From NCBI GenBank assembly GCA_021234155.1, contig JAJEKV010000032.1, positions 2,576,783 through 2,640,782 on the forward strand: DNA of 64,000 bases, in the 5' to 3' direction. Within the stretch, counting starts at the first letter, position 1. Every line of letters begins with the position of its first letter. A program made the position numbers and the translations under genes. This document shows, one piece after another, positions 23,101 through 31,707 of the stretch. The stretch comes from Isoetes taiwanensis. Taxonomy: Eukaryota > Streptophyta > Lycopodiopsida > Isoetales > Isoetaceae. The notes under the pieces are model-generated. The model did no database searches and was not told the DNA's origin. It worked only from the letters and a program-made list of their open reading frames with translations.

Positions 23101-23163
23101 CTGACAGAGATTAGCTCTAGGCTAAAAGGGACTCCCCTTAACGAGTCTTTTGTGATTATTTAA
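14188..23163 (+). CDS. Spliced accessory gene of the CACTA-like element, similar to plant En/Spm 'Transposase_24' proteins
   Basis: Supported pieces: 14188-14226 (MVWCKELGGRFQQ, donor GTAAAT); 14307-14457 (Ser/Arg-rich, ends EERFRH before GTAAGT); about 14474-14541 (KKFNWKKLTSMMGELYEKG); about 14616-14710 (VVKELKTTCEKVGGDW, ends HKQDIK before GTATTT); 14779-14904 (IAFERAKDPEQKHRAR to GRKGFRHRF, 126 bp); and 22978-23163 (EAKHEMNQALDEDMGLG..., stop at 23161). The last two join in phase. The pattern, basic region then HxxSHxGSxGRxxF and KHEM..AL....G.EDPQ, resembles the C-terminal part of plant Transposase_24 proteins, which accompany CACTA transposases. The joins among the first three exons are uncertain. 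A 7.8-kb L1 sits in the last intron, which would otherwise be about 267 bp. It could still be expressed if the intron is spliced. Confidence 0.5.
14913..14927 (+). repeat. L1 target-site duplication, left (TATATTAGTTCACAT)
   Basis: This 15-bp sequence recurs exactly at 22719-22733, directly after the L1 poly(A) tail. Confidence 0.9.
15132..15428 (+). CDS. Short open frame near the L1 5' end, function unknown
   Basis: A 98-residue open frame starting MDTRIFAIIKHNARL lies about 200 bp inside the L1, upstream of ORF1. It contains the acidic/aromatic stretch EFEVEIVDSWLQEF and a His/Cys pair (HVHCGW). It is longer than most chance frames nearby but has no motif I recognise. It could be a leader ORF, part of a longer ORF1 in another frame, or chance. 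Confidence 0.25.
   Translation: MDTRIFAIIKHNARLTCGFLKGSPVALWNSLVLEQYFPEDIFVAEYSFVPSSVEFEVEIVDSWLQEFVGKNEISATGIFHVHCGWSDSKIVVKVYSEQ
15597..17092 (+). pseudogene. L1 ORF1 (nucleic-acid-binding protein), broken
   Basis: The N-terminal part starts at 15597 (MALINKNYPKFLSIL). Several frameshifts follow between 15900 and 16350. The C-terminal frame 16350-17090 carries YGQKASLSLRWAGLPPHC followed by the knuckle-like CQNCRARHFWYDSC, then a Lys/Asn/Gln-rich tail. Plant L1 ORF1 proteins have a DUF4283-like domain then a zinc knuckle at this place. The protein would coat L1 RNA. The Cys/His spacing (C-x2-C-x3-H-x5-C) is off the usual C-x2-C-x4-H-x4-C, another sign of decay or a variant. Confidence 0.6.
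18096..18830 (+). pseudogene. L1 ORF2 endonuclease domain
   Basis: It begins MKIISWNVRGIKGP at 18096, the canonical start of plant L1 ORF2. LLQEVK carries the catalytic Glu. After an in-frame stop at 18244, IIGGDFNNTPSW appears near 18505, and a SDHQP motif near 18768 closes the domain in another frame. The domain nicks target DNA at T-rich sites. The flanking duplication starts in an A/T-rich sequence, as expected. At least two frame breaks make it non-functional here. Confidence 0.8.
18830..20397 (+). pseudogene. L1 ORF2 reverse transcriptase domain
   Basis: The main frame runs 19270-20397 (375 residues). Readable motifs: FGRGKSPGPDGLPSEFY, PKVDNPSTFSDWRPISL, LLKLDFKRAFDTVRWDFL, and YADDTFAFL near 20200-20226. 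Both catalytic Asp residues are kept. The usual RQGCPLSPYLF motif reads ETRLPLAPYLF here, a substitution next to the active site. The frame is lost after 20397 and the thumb continues in others. Confidence 0.85.
21380..21925 (+). pseudogene. L1 ORF2 C-terminal zinc-binding reverse-transcriptase domain (zf-RVT type)
   Basis: It reads SIPNLQLLSLRNDN..ALCQLHC...LEHIFICPKLNSFWSWF, with the Cys-His-Cys pattern and HIFICP typical of the zf-RVT domain that ends plant L1 ORF2 proteins. FIALWNIWKARNRVVYG follows, as expected. The same region recurs in the L1 fragment at 36.3-37.6 kb. Confidence 0.75.
22719..22733 (+). repeat. L1 target-site duplication, right
   Basis: TATATTAGTTCACAT, identical to 14913-14927. 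Confidence 0.9.
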
Positions 23164-23300
23164 AAATATAAATACAATTCACTTTTGTGATTATTTAAAA
23201 ATATAAATATAAAAATACTTTTGTGATTATTTAAAAATATAAATATAAAAATACTTTTGTGATTATTTAAAAATATAAATATAAAAATATAAATGCCCTT
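23144..23300 (+). repeat. Tandem repeat of about 36 bp, 3-4 copies
   Basis: CTTTTGTGATTATTTAAAAA with TATAAATATAAAAATA repeats from the end of the accessory gene onward. The first copy contains its last codons and stop, so the array may have arisen from the gene end. Confidence 0.85.
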
Positions 23301-23384
23301 TTGCTCCTTGTACATCATATTGTAATAATTATCTAAGCCAAACATTTTTTTTTTTTTTTTATTTTTTTATTTTTTTCCCTTCAC

Positions 23385-23825
23385 GTCGCATGCGACGTAT
23401 CCACGTGGCTTTTCTAATTACACGTGGATTTTCATAATTTTTTTGCATGACGTCACATGCGACGTATACACGTGGCTTTTACGGCACACGTGGATTTTTT
23501 TGATATTCCACGTGTATATTCCACGTGTCACGTCGCATGCGACGTATACACATGGCTTTTACGCCACACGTGGATTTTTTTGGTATTCCACGTGTTTATT
23601 CCACGCGGTCACGCCGCATCGACGCCCGGTCGGTCACGCCTATGTCACGCCCCGCGCCACGCCCTGTGTCACGTCACGACGCCGCATAAGCGACGCGACG
23701 CCGCATGCGACGATGTCTCCAGCCGACGCGCCCGGTCACGCCCGCGGTCGTCCGCCGACGCCGCATAGACGTGACCTAGACGTCGCATAGACGTGACCTA
23801 GACGTCGCTATAGACGTCGCTAAAT
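23385..23825. repeat. Right subterminal zone rich in CGCATGCGACGT / ACGTCGC and CACGTGG motifs
   Basis: It mirrors the left zone. CACGTCGCATGCGACGTAT occurs with short variants, and the last 100 bp repeat TAGACGTCGC and TAGACGTGACC. A 60-bp segment (ATACACGTGGCTTTTACG...) is itself duplicated near 23465 and 23542. This is typical of CACTA subterminal protein-binding arrays. Confidence 0.75.
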
Positions 23826-23843
23826 GACCTTTCTCCTGTTGTG
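23815..23843 (-). repeat. Right terminal inverted repeat of the CACTA-like element
   Basis: Reverse complement matches 7201-7229 at 25 of 29 positions. TGG follows at 23844-23846. Confidence 0.85.
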
Positions 23844-23846
23844 TGG

Positions 23847-24312
23847 TACTATGGATGGCCTTGCCCACTTGAGCAATTCTGCCTGCATACCATCTAGGTC
23901 TGGCACTTTCCTATTGGCAAGACGTTGTAAGCCTTGGTCCATGTCTGACTCTGTGATTTCCAACACTGGGCCTTCTTGCAGGGGTAATGCTGCTTGTGCA
24001 CCCTGAGGGTCATATAGCTGTTGCAAGTATCGCCTCCGCTGCTCGGAAATGATGTTCCATTTGGGCTGTACTGACTATCTGAGAACCCTTCGTTAGAAGG
24101 TCCTGGGGTGATGTTCCAGGAGGTTGAACATTTCCCTTTGATGCATTGCAATGTACCTGGAGCTTTAAAGAGGACACGGTACTGTCTGACTACATGTGGA
24201 CATAACGCAAGGTCTGTGACCTGGCAGAGCCAGCGTTTGTGTTCCTTGCACTCTGCATCAAACCATTGATTACGTGGGAAGGTTGTGGTCCTGGAGGTCC
24301 GTCGAGGGCAGC
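23847..24312 (-). mobile_element. LINE-A copy C, 5' half, on the minus strand
   Basis: The reverse strand encodes the region before and into the polymerase: NQWFDAECKEHKR (near 24265), QQLYDPQGAQAALP (24020), SDMDQGLQRLANRKVPDLDG, and KWARPSIVP ending at 23844. This matches copy A 1375-1800, and the next LINE residues are at 7197 across the CACTA-like element. The 5' end fades near 24312 with no endonuclease seen. Confidence 0.88.
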
Positions 24313-26500
24313 TTATCCGAAAAAGCACAATTTCATTATTTTTGGACAATACCTGAATTTGTGGACTTTTTTTTAAAATCTTGCTTCAATGACAGTTTTC
24401 ATACACTAATAACCATCCCCAACAAGTGCGACATATGCTCCAACAGTAAGCACTGAAATCTTGATAGTGTTGGGTATCTTCTTCTGGTCGGAAGGAGCAC
24501 TTCGTCAAATCGTTGAATGGATTGAATCTTGGTATATGTCTATCCTTCCATGGACCAATGTTCCTCGTGATGATGGCTTGATGCTTTGTTGTACATGACG
24601 GTGCATTCTCAAACTCAGAAACTAGAGGCACTTTGTGCCCGGTCAACCTCTCATCATCATCAGAAATGCGCAAATGTTTATTAAAAGATATAAAAGATAT
24701 GAAATCACATACCTATTTCTGTTTTGTAGGAATGAATCGTCCAGTTGCAAAATAAATATCACAATAAGACCACCATATATGGCTCACCAAATGGACATTC
24801 ATATTCTTATAGCGAGCCTGCCGGTATACCAACAATAGATAGTGCCAACTTCGATGAAAGTGCGCCTGCGATGCAGTCTAGAACCAGAGGTCTTGGATGG
24901 CACATATAGCTTTGGCATTGTAGTAATCCATATATAATGAAATAGTCCAAGAATGAAAGTTGAGATTGCTAGGCAGATGGAACCGAATACGTCATATCCG
25001 AATACGTCATATCTGCAAAAGAAGAAAAGATATATCATTACAATAGTGCATGCCTCGCTTTCAAGCACAAAACACATGCAAATTATACCAAAAATAGATG
25101 AAAATGTAGAGAGAGAGAGAGAGAGAGGGAGGGAGGGAGAGAGAGAGGTTGGCCCCGCCTGCCCAATTTAAGGGCAAAAAAAAAAATGCCTCTCAAATTG
25201 CCCCAAGTAGCAGGGGTGTTCAATTTGGTCGACCCTAAACCATGCCCAATTTAAGGGCAAATTTTTTTTTTTTTTTTTTTTTGGACCCTTAAATTGGGCG
25301 CCCGCCCAATTTGGGTAGACCCAATTGAGTACCCACTATGTTTGGGCTCACCAAATTGGGCGCCGGCCCTGCACGATATTGGACCCCTCCAAACTCGCTG
25401 CACAAATTTGAGCTACCAAAATGGTTGCCTGCAACATGCTGAGCCATATTGTTCATTTACAACCATCACATCTGAGCCAAGCTAGTAGCATAATAGTTTA
25501 CTGATGACAACATCGTTAGCACATCTTTAACTCAAACCATTCCATTTTGGGATTTCAAAAATGAAAGCTCCTACCTCATTTTGAAGTTGAGGTGTGTCTC
25601 TCAACTCATCACGCTGTAGCAATGCATGTCACAACACTTCTTAATGAACATTCTTGCAATGGTTTTCAAATGTATTATTATCGTCAACGTCCAAATAGAC
25701 TTACTAATTGTATAATATCGGCTAGATCCAGAGTGATCGGGATGCTCTCTGCGCCCCTTAACCTTGAGAGAGCTTGAGAACCTTCGACAATGAAAAAGAA
25801 GAACTTGAAACATGGGACAAATTTTGAATATTAAAAATTGGCGGATGTGAAAAAGGGGGGAACTTGAAAGTGGGACAAATTTTGAATTTTAAAATCTGAC
25901 GGACGTATCAGCGGACGTGAAATATTAAAGTCACGTCGCGTTAGACCGTAGTAAATTTTAAATTTTAAATTTGGGTGGGGGCACCTTTGTGGACCCCGCC
26001 ACGCGTTTCCACGCCCCTGGGCCTTTGAAGGTCTATTTTAGTTGAAAATGATGTACCCATAAAAGCCGCCACTTGACATTCAATTGTATCCTCATGGCAT
26101 GCCCTTTTTAAAAGGTCATTTGTCCGTGTTCTTGTCTGCTCAAGACCAAGATCGCCGATTCTTCGATCAGACTGTAGCATCTTGCACAGAAGTCAAGGCG
26201 CCATCTCTGCGGATCCCAGCGCCCCTATTTTTATGGAAAATCGGCCCTTAAAAGGAGGAAAAGGTAGGCCTCCGATTAATTTGCTGTTTTGTTTACCTTT
26301 ATATTATTTTCTGTCTTCTTAGAACGCCATCTTTTCTTAGATGCAAGCTCTTGCATGTGCTGGCTAGAAGCTTCAAGCGCTTGGTCTTCTTTTTTGGTGA
26401 TAACCTTTCTTCTTTTCTTATATCTCTTCATTGCTCTCCTACAGCGCTTGTTTATCATTAGCTTGGCACTGCGGGGTTTGTAGACCCCCCTTGCATGTCA
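24313..26500. other. Intergenic, weak minus-strand open frames, no identified gene
   Basis: Two minus-strand open frames (about 24673-24386, ISDDDERLTGHKVPLVSEF; about 25010-24799, ISTFILGLFHYIW) are separated by AT-rich DNA with a possible acceptor (TTTTGCAG near 25017). They could be exons of an unknown gene but show no known domain. A GA-rich microsatellite lies at 25108-25150. Near 25170-25370 are several GCCCAATTTAAGGGC / AAATTGGGCGCCCGCCC palindromes related to the next array. Confidence 0.35.
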
Positions 26501-26539
26501 GACATTCTACCCCCTCCCCTTACATGCCAGAAAGCCAGC

Positions 26540-27360
26540 CCAGACATCATCTGGGGGTGCAAATTGGGCGGGCTCCCAATTTGGCACCCCACCTTGCTCG
26601 AGATAACGCCTCGCCTAGACATCACCGGGGTGTAAATTGAGCTGGCTTCAATTTGGCACCCCACCTTGCCTGCATGCTGCCCTGCCTAGACATTACCTGG
26701 GGGTGAAAATTGGGCGGGCGCCCAATTTGGCACCCCACCTGGCATGCATACTGCCCTGCCCAGACATCATGTAGACATCACCTGGGGGTGCAAATTGGGC
26801 GGGCGCCCAATTTGGCACCCCACCTTGCTCGCATATACGCCTCGCTTAGACAAACAGGGGGTGAAAATTGGGCGGGCGCCCAATTTGGCACCCCACCTGG
26901 CATGCATACTTCCCTGCCCAGACATCATCTAGACATCACCTGGGGGTGCAAATTGGGCGGGCGCCCAATTTGGCACCCCACCTTGCCTGCATACTGCCCT
27001 GCCTAGACATACCGCCCGCCTAGACATCACCGGGGTGAAATTGGGCGGGCTTCAATTTGGCACCCCACGGCATGCATACCGCCTGCACATCATCTAGACA
27101 TCACGGGGGTGCAATTGGGCGGCACCCAATTTGGCACCCCACCCGGCATGCATAATGCCCCGCCTGCACATCACCTAGGGGTGCAAAATTGGCTTCAATT
27201 TGGCACCCCACCTTGCTTGCATAACGCCTGCCCAGCCCATCACCGGGGTGCAATTTTGGCTACCAATTTGGCACCCCACCTTGCTCGCGATAACGCCTCG
27301 CATTGACATCACCTAGGGATGCAAATTGGGCGCCCAATTTGGCACCCCACCTTGCCTGCA
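26540..27360. repeat. Eleven-unit tandem array centred on the palindrome AAATTGGGCGGGCGCCCAATTT
   Basis: The block CAATTTGGCACCCC recurs at about 26577, 26649, 26724, 26807, 26881, 26965, 27052, 27127, 27196, 27265 and 27335 (spacing 69-87 bp). In most units it is the right half of a near-palindrome (AAATTGGGCG / CGCCCAATTT), and the linker reads CTAGACATCACC.GGGGTG. Linkers diverge more than the palindrome, which fits an old satellite or an amplified inverted-repeat element. Confidence 0.88.
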
Positions 27361-27595
27361 TACTGCCGGGGATACAAAATTATATGCTTTTGATGCGTTT
27401 CCTTGGGCACAATTCTGGCGGGCGCCCGATTTGCTCAATCATCCTCCTGTGGGCATACTCAATCATCCTCCTGTTTGAATCATCCTCCTGTTTGAAAATA
27501 GAGTAATGGAGGATTTTGAAGATCGTAGCATAGGTCTACAAAAATAGAAGCGTGGAATCTGTGGGCAACTGCAAACTGAATCATACTTCTGTCTG

Positions 27596-28645
27596 TTCAG
27601 GGTATTGGTAGAGCCCGTTCTTTTGTACGGGGTTGAAGTCTGGGGCCCAGTGGTGTCCCTTGCTACTTGGAGCGACTTAGAACAGGTGCAGAAGGCCTTC
27701 TTAGCACGGGCACTCGGAGTGAAATCCACGGTCCCATATCAAATTTTGTTGCAGGAGACAGGTTTCTTGCCACTTCAGCGAGCGGCCCTTGATAGACACA
27801 TCGTCTATTTCCAGAAGGTGGTAAATATGGATGATGATCGTCTACCGCACTTGGCTTATGCCCAATGGGACCACAACGACTCAAGAATTGTTGGAAGGAT
27901 AAAAGAGTGCAAAGTGGCTAACTAGATGGAATGTCCAGAGCACATGTGCATCCGTGTCGAAAACAGATGCGATCGCGATACCGAGATGTTACCTTGATGC
28001 TTGTTTCTCCAAGAAGCTTTGGGATTCCGTGGCCCCGGAGCAAAGTCAAAACAAAGACATTACAAGCAACACATAAATCCCACATTAGAACGAGGCCCAC
28101 AACGCTACCTACGCTCACATCCGCCTCATGAAAAGTGCGTGCATATCGCCATCCATTCAAGACAGTGCCCACCATCTCATGATGGATCGATGGGGAGCCA
28201 CGCCAGATAGGGTTTGTCGCTACGCCAGATGGGAGCTATTGAGGATGAATGTCACACTTTCCAGAGCTGCCCGGCATATGATCAGATTCGGATACGCTAT
28301 GCTCGCTTTTGATTAGACCCGATGAGCCGCTACACATGATATCGGGCACCACTTCTGCACTCACTTTGATCATACATTCAAGAAGTACTCGGACTTGAGG
28401 GCTCGATATGCCCCCCCAACCATTTATCGTTGTCGCTAGCCTTATTATCGCCACGGTTTTTCCCTCAAAACCCTTCTCGAGTGGGGGTTTTAATCCGGCA
28501 AGAATGTGATCATCGCTGCTTTTTTGTATTGGGTCCCATAGGTCGATTGGTCTCCGCGGACAATAAAAACAATTCTATTCTATTCTATTCTATTCTATTC
28601 TATTCTATTCTATTCTATTCTATTCTATTCTATTCTATTCTAACT
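27596..28645 (+). mobile_element. LINE-A copy D: C-terminal coding part and 3' end
   Basis: LVEPVLLYGVEVWGPVVS through ARALGVKSTVPYQILLQETG and RLPHLAYA (27605-27925) match copy A. Frames then break, but DNA similarity continues through the Cys/His region (GAIEDECHTF..CPAYDQIRIRYA, near 28230-28310). The family 3' stem AAAACCC..GGGGGTTTT follows near 28468-28490, then GGGTCCCATAGGTCGATTGGTC and a (TTCTA)n tail. 5' truncated, as is usual for LINEs. Confidence 0.88.
28572..28642 (+). repeat. (TTCTA)n microsatellite, the LINE-A copy D tail
   Basis: About 14 perfect TTCTA units directly after the conserved 3' block. Confidence 0.95.
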
Positions 28646-28899
28646 TTCTTGTTCTATTTACAAAGTTTATCGTGAACTTATAGTGCCTCTGCTTCCATCG
28701 ATATCATTCTAGATCCTGTAAGCATGATTGCATATGGTATTTGTTTCTTAATGCCTATCTCTCATTTTCTTTAGATCCTAGCTTGTCTGACTATTTTGTG
28801 GCATCTTTTAAGCATGTTATATAATGCCACCTTCCTGCCCGTGATCCTCTTTCTTAAGCATTCTTTCCGTTTGTAATCCATGCTAAATTCCAAACCCAA

Positions 28900-30230
28900 A
28901 TATTTATAGTTATCCACAGTTTCTATTCGATTCCCTTTGTGTACAAAGTCTGTCTTTGTACAGTACCAAATATTGTGACCTTAGTTTTCGATAAGTTTAT
29001 TGTCATAATCTTTGCATCACAAAAAGATCTCAAGTCATTTAAAAGCTTCTGAAGCCCATCTGGAGAATTTGCCATCATCAATACCACGTCATCTGCGTAG
29101 ATGAGAAACTGAAGCAAGATCCTGCCAATTATTGTCCGGAGAAAGCCTCTTTGCCTAAACCAAATTTCAAGTCCATCAATATAGATTTCGAATAGTGTAG
29201 GTGACAAAGGACACCCTTGTCTGTCTGCAATAGTACTTCTGACCTCTTTGCTCAAGTCTATTGAGTGTTTGACCATTACTTCCATATGGTACTCCCATAT
29301 TTTCCATCTTACCAGCCAATCTTTTTCAGGATACCATATCAAAAGCCATGAAAAAGACAATGAAAGCTAAAAATAGACTCTTCTTCGGCTCCGTGACCTT
29401 TTCTGTCAAAACTCCAAGAGTCAATGCATGATCTAGAGTGTTGTGGTTCCTGCGAAAACTAGCTTGACAAAGAGCATATTTATCATTTTCCTCTTCCAAT
29501 TACTTCGATTGCGTTCTAGTGACCCATCTAACAATTTTTCAAGAGTACTTCCAATTATGATTGTCCTATAATTTCTGACATCTAATTTATTTCCTGATTT
29601 GTGAATAGGTACCACTTTGCATTTTGTCTACACTTTAGGCAAACCTTGTCAAACTGCCATACATAACTATTTAGTTAACCTGCTGATCAAATCATCCCCT
29701 TCCCATTTTATCAGCTCGATTGTCATTCTTGTTATATCTGCTGCTTTACCATTACTCATTTCTTTTAATTTATATTGAACTTCATCCATTGAGAAGATAT
29801 CTTCTATAAGTTGAAGTTGAGGCATGAGTTCATCATCTGCTTTAAAATATAATGATTCCACCATAGCCAGCAAATCTTCTACTTCTAGTCTTGTTTGTTG
29901 CATGTGCTCTGATAGTTTATTCCAAAACGCTTTCGACTTCAAAAGAAACGAAGCTTCAAGCTTACCTTGCCTCTGTGCAAAGAACTCGCTTTTCTTTCTC
30001 CGGGTCATCGTCTTCTACCACCGTGGCTTTACTCGGCATCCCAAAGTATTATAGGGTCTACCAAATGTATGTCGCTTTATCCTCCTGAAGATAGTTTCTG
30101 TTCCCATCTCTAGTAAAAACTCTCCCATGTTATTTTTTATTTCGTCTGTTGTGGTGATGCCAATGGCAAACACATTCATTGCATAATGGTATTTGGGTCT
30201 ACCATTTTGCATCTCCATATTTCCAGTCGG
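28900..30230 (-). mobile_element. Second, distinct LINE reverse transcriptase relic (minus strand)
   Basis: Pieces in order on the reverse strand: FWNKLSEHMQQTRLEVEDL and KLKEMSNGKAADI (30008-29670), MVPIHKSGNKLDVRNYRTI (29615-29560), DRQGCPLSPTLFEIYIDGLE (29230-29150), FLIYADDVVLMMANSPDGLQ (29115-29045), and INLSKTKVTIFGT (28995-28955). The YADD box is intact, unlike LINE-A. The similar motif order suggests a related clade but a different family. Stops and frame changes make it a pseudogene. No 3' end is visible before copy D's tail. Confidence 0.85.
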
Positions 30231-30984
30231 TTACTCTGTTCATTTTTCTATTGTTTCTTTAGATAGGACCATAGCTTGAATTTGGATCTATCGTAGCTTG
30301 CTTGGCCCGTCAAAATGGTTACAACCATAGCTTGCAAAAAAGAGAGGAATAGCCATAGCCATAGTTTTGTATCTCATTTTTTGGGCTGCAAAGATTGGCG
30401 TAACAAAATAGAAGAAGCCGGAAGCACAGAAGAAGAAAGTTGTAGCTTTGGGGCTTATATCAACTAAAATCCATGCTCTTATGGAGAAAAGACTTCGTGC
30501 AGAGCGGAGCAAGAAAACTCCGGCAACATTTTGAGCAAAGGGCTCGGAAAGGCTAACAAAGTCAAATCTGAAACCAGGACACCACCTACCATTGGAGAAA
30601 CCTATGCATCATCAATGCCAGAGTTTAGCCATTTGGCTTTGCTGCATTTTTTTCCTTCCTGCTTTTGGTTCCAGATTGCCATCTGCAACAGGCTTCGAAA
30701 TCCCCGGTAGATCTAACCAGATAATTTGCCGGTAAATGTCATGCTCCACCGAATTTTGAATATAAACTCAAGATTATTTGCCGGATTTTGAAGGAAACCC
30801 CTCAATTTGTTTGCCAGCAAATAAAAATGCGTGGATTGTGATCGGAAATTTAGGAGACTAACTCCTAGTTTTTCGATGCCTGATCTGCAACAGTTGTGGT
30901 TCAATAGATCGACATGTAGGGACCGCCATCGCAATAGGAATGCTGAGCAACGGGCAACATCTCTACAGAAAAATTGGCTCCCCA

Positions 30985-31225
30985 AGTACTATATTATGAG
31001 TTCAAGGTTTTGTTGCCATACCCAAGGTCACGGGTTCAACGCCTCGTTGTGAAAGTGGCCATGCAATGTAAAGTTGGTGGGGGAAGGACCCACTTCAGCA
31101 ATGTAAAGTGGTGGGGGCAGGACCCATCTGGGTGTGTTGTAAAGTGTCACATGTCCGATAGGACGCTGCCTTGTGGCGTGACGTTAAAATCTCTTCTTCT
31201 TCTTCTTCTTCTTCTTCTTCTTCTA
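30985..31225 (+). mobile_element. tRNA-derived SINE-like sequence with a CTT tail
   Basis: GGTTCAACGCC at 31033-31043 fits the RNA polymerase III B box (GGTTCRANNCC). An internally repeated GTAAAGT.GGTGGGGG.AGGACCCA segment follows, then GGACGCTGCCTTGTGGCG and a (CTT)n run at 31192-31225. The A box is not convincing, so the 5' end is approximate. Confidence 0.45.
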
Positions 31226-31271
31226 ATGCTCGGGCATGGCCAGTGACCTATTCCCAGTAATGCCAGCCGCA

Positions 31272-31412
31272 TCCTTTTTTTTTTTTGGAAGGCAAGGTTG
31301 GTGGGACTTGCACCCACCCACGTCTCCCACCCAATGGTAGCGTGGGTTTTGAACCCTGGTGGGGGTCACCCCAACCAAAGGCCTTACCACTAAACCACCA
31401 CCGCGATGGGCT
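31272..31412 (-). mobile_element. tRNA-derived SINE with A and B boxes and a poly(A) tail (minus strand)
   Basis: On the reverse strand the sequence starts near 31412. It has an A-box-like TGGTTTAGTGGT (31397-31386), an exact B box GGTTCAAAACC (31355-31345) and an A-run tail (31286-31275). Box spacing of about 40 bp matches a tRNA-type internal promoter. A weak 8-bp flanking match (CAGCCGCA / CAGTCGCA) may be the target duplication. Confidence 0.6.
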
Positions 31413-31707
31413 CAGTCGCAGGATCTCACCTGTCCACGCTGGAATGTTATCACAAAAACCTTGAACTCATACATCACTCCAAAAACATCATTCATTGAGC
31501 CGATCCTCTAAATCCCTCAATAATAAAAGTCCTTTCTTATCAAACTCTTACCAAAATTGTCCCATCTAATACATTGGACTAACAGACTTCCTATTGCGTC
31601 AAAAATACCCCCTAAACCAAGGGTGTTTTTGAAACTTAAAAGGAGCAAATTCGTGCGAAAAAAGGCCTTTCTTTTCCTGGAAAAGCACAGTCAGTAGAGC
31701 TTAGGCT

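Larger units (their letters stand above)
7201..23843 (+). mobile_element. CACTA-like (En/Spm, CMC) DNA transposon, 16.6 kb including a nested L1
   Basis: The ends form a 29-bp inverted repeat, 25 of 29 matching. The left starts CGCAACAAGAGAATGG. The right, reverse-complemented, starts CACAACAGGAGAAAGG; both end in TTWGCGACG. A TGG duplication flanks the element, and 3 bp is the size made by CACTA transposases. CGACGT-rich subterminal zones, a kilobase repeat array, a 100-bp array and one spliced gene fill the inside. No DDE transposase was found, so this copy is probably non-autonomous. Without the nested L1 it would be about 8.8 kb. The insertion splits a LINE-A copy, whose frame is restored when the element is removed in silico. 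The first five bases are CACAA rather than CACTA, so the superfamily call is an inference. Confidence 0.8.

Noticed and set aside
23847-24312. An independent LINE insertion right of the CACTA-like element
   Set aside because: Its 3' break coincides to the base with the target duplication, and its sequence continues in the fragment ending at 7200.
26540-27360. Resemblance to a CRISPR array (regular repeats and spacers)
   Set aside because: The context is a plant nuclear genome, the linkers are themselves similar to one another, the repeats vary, and no cas genes are present.
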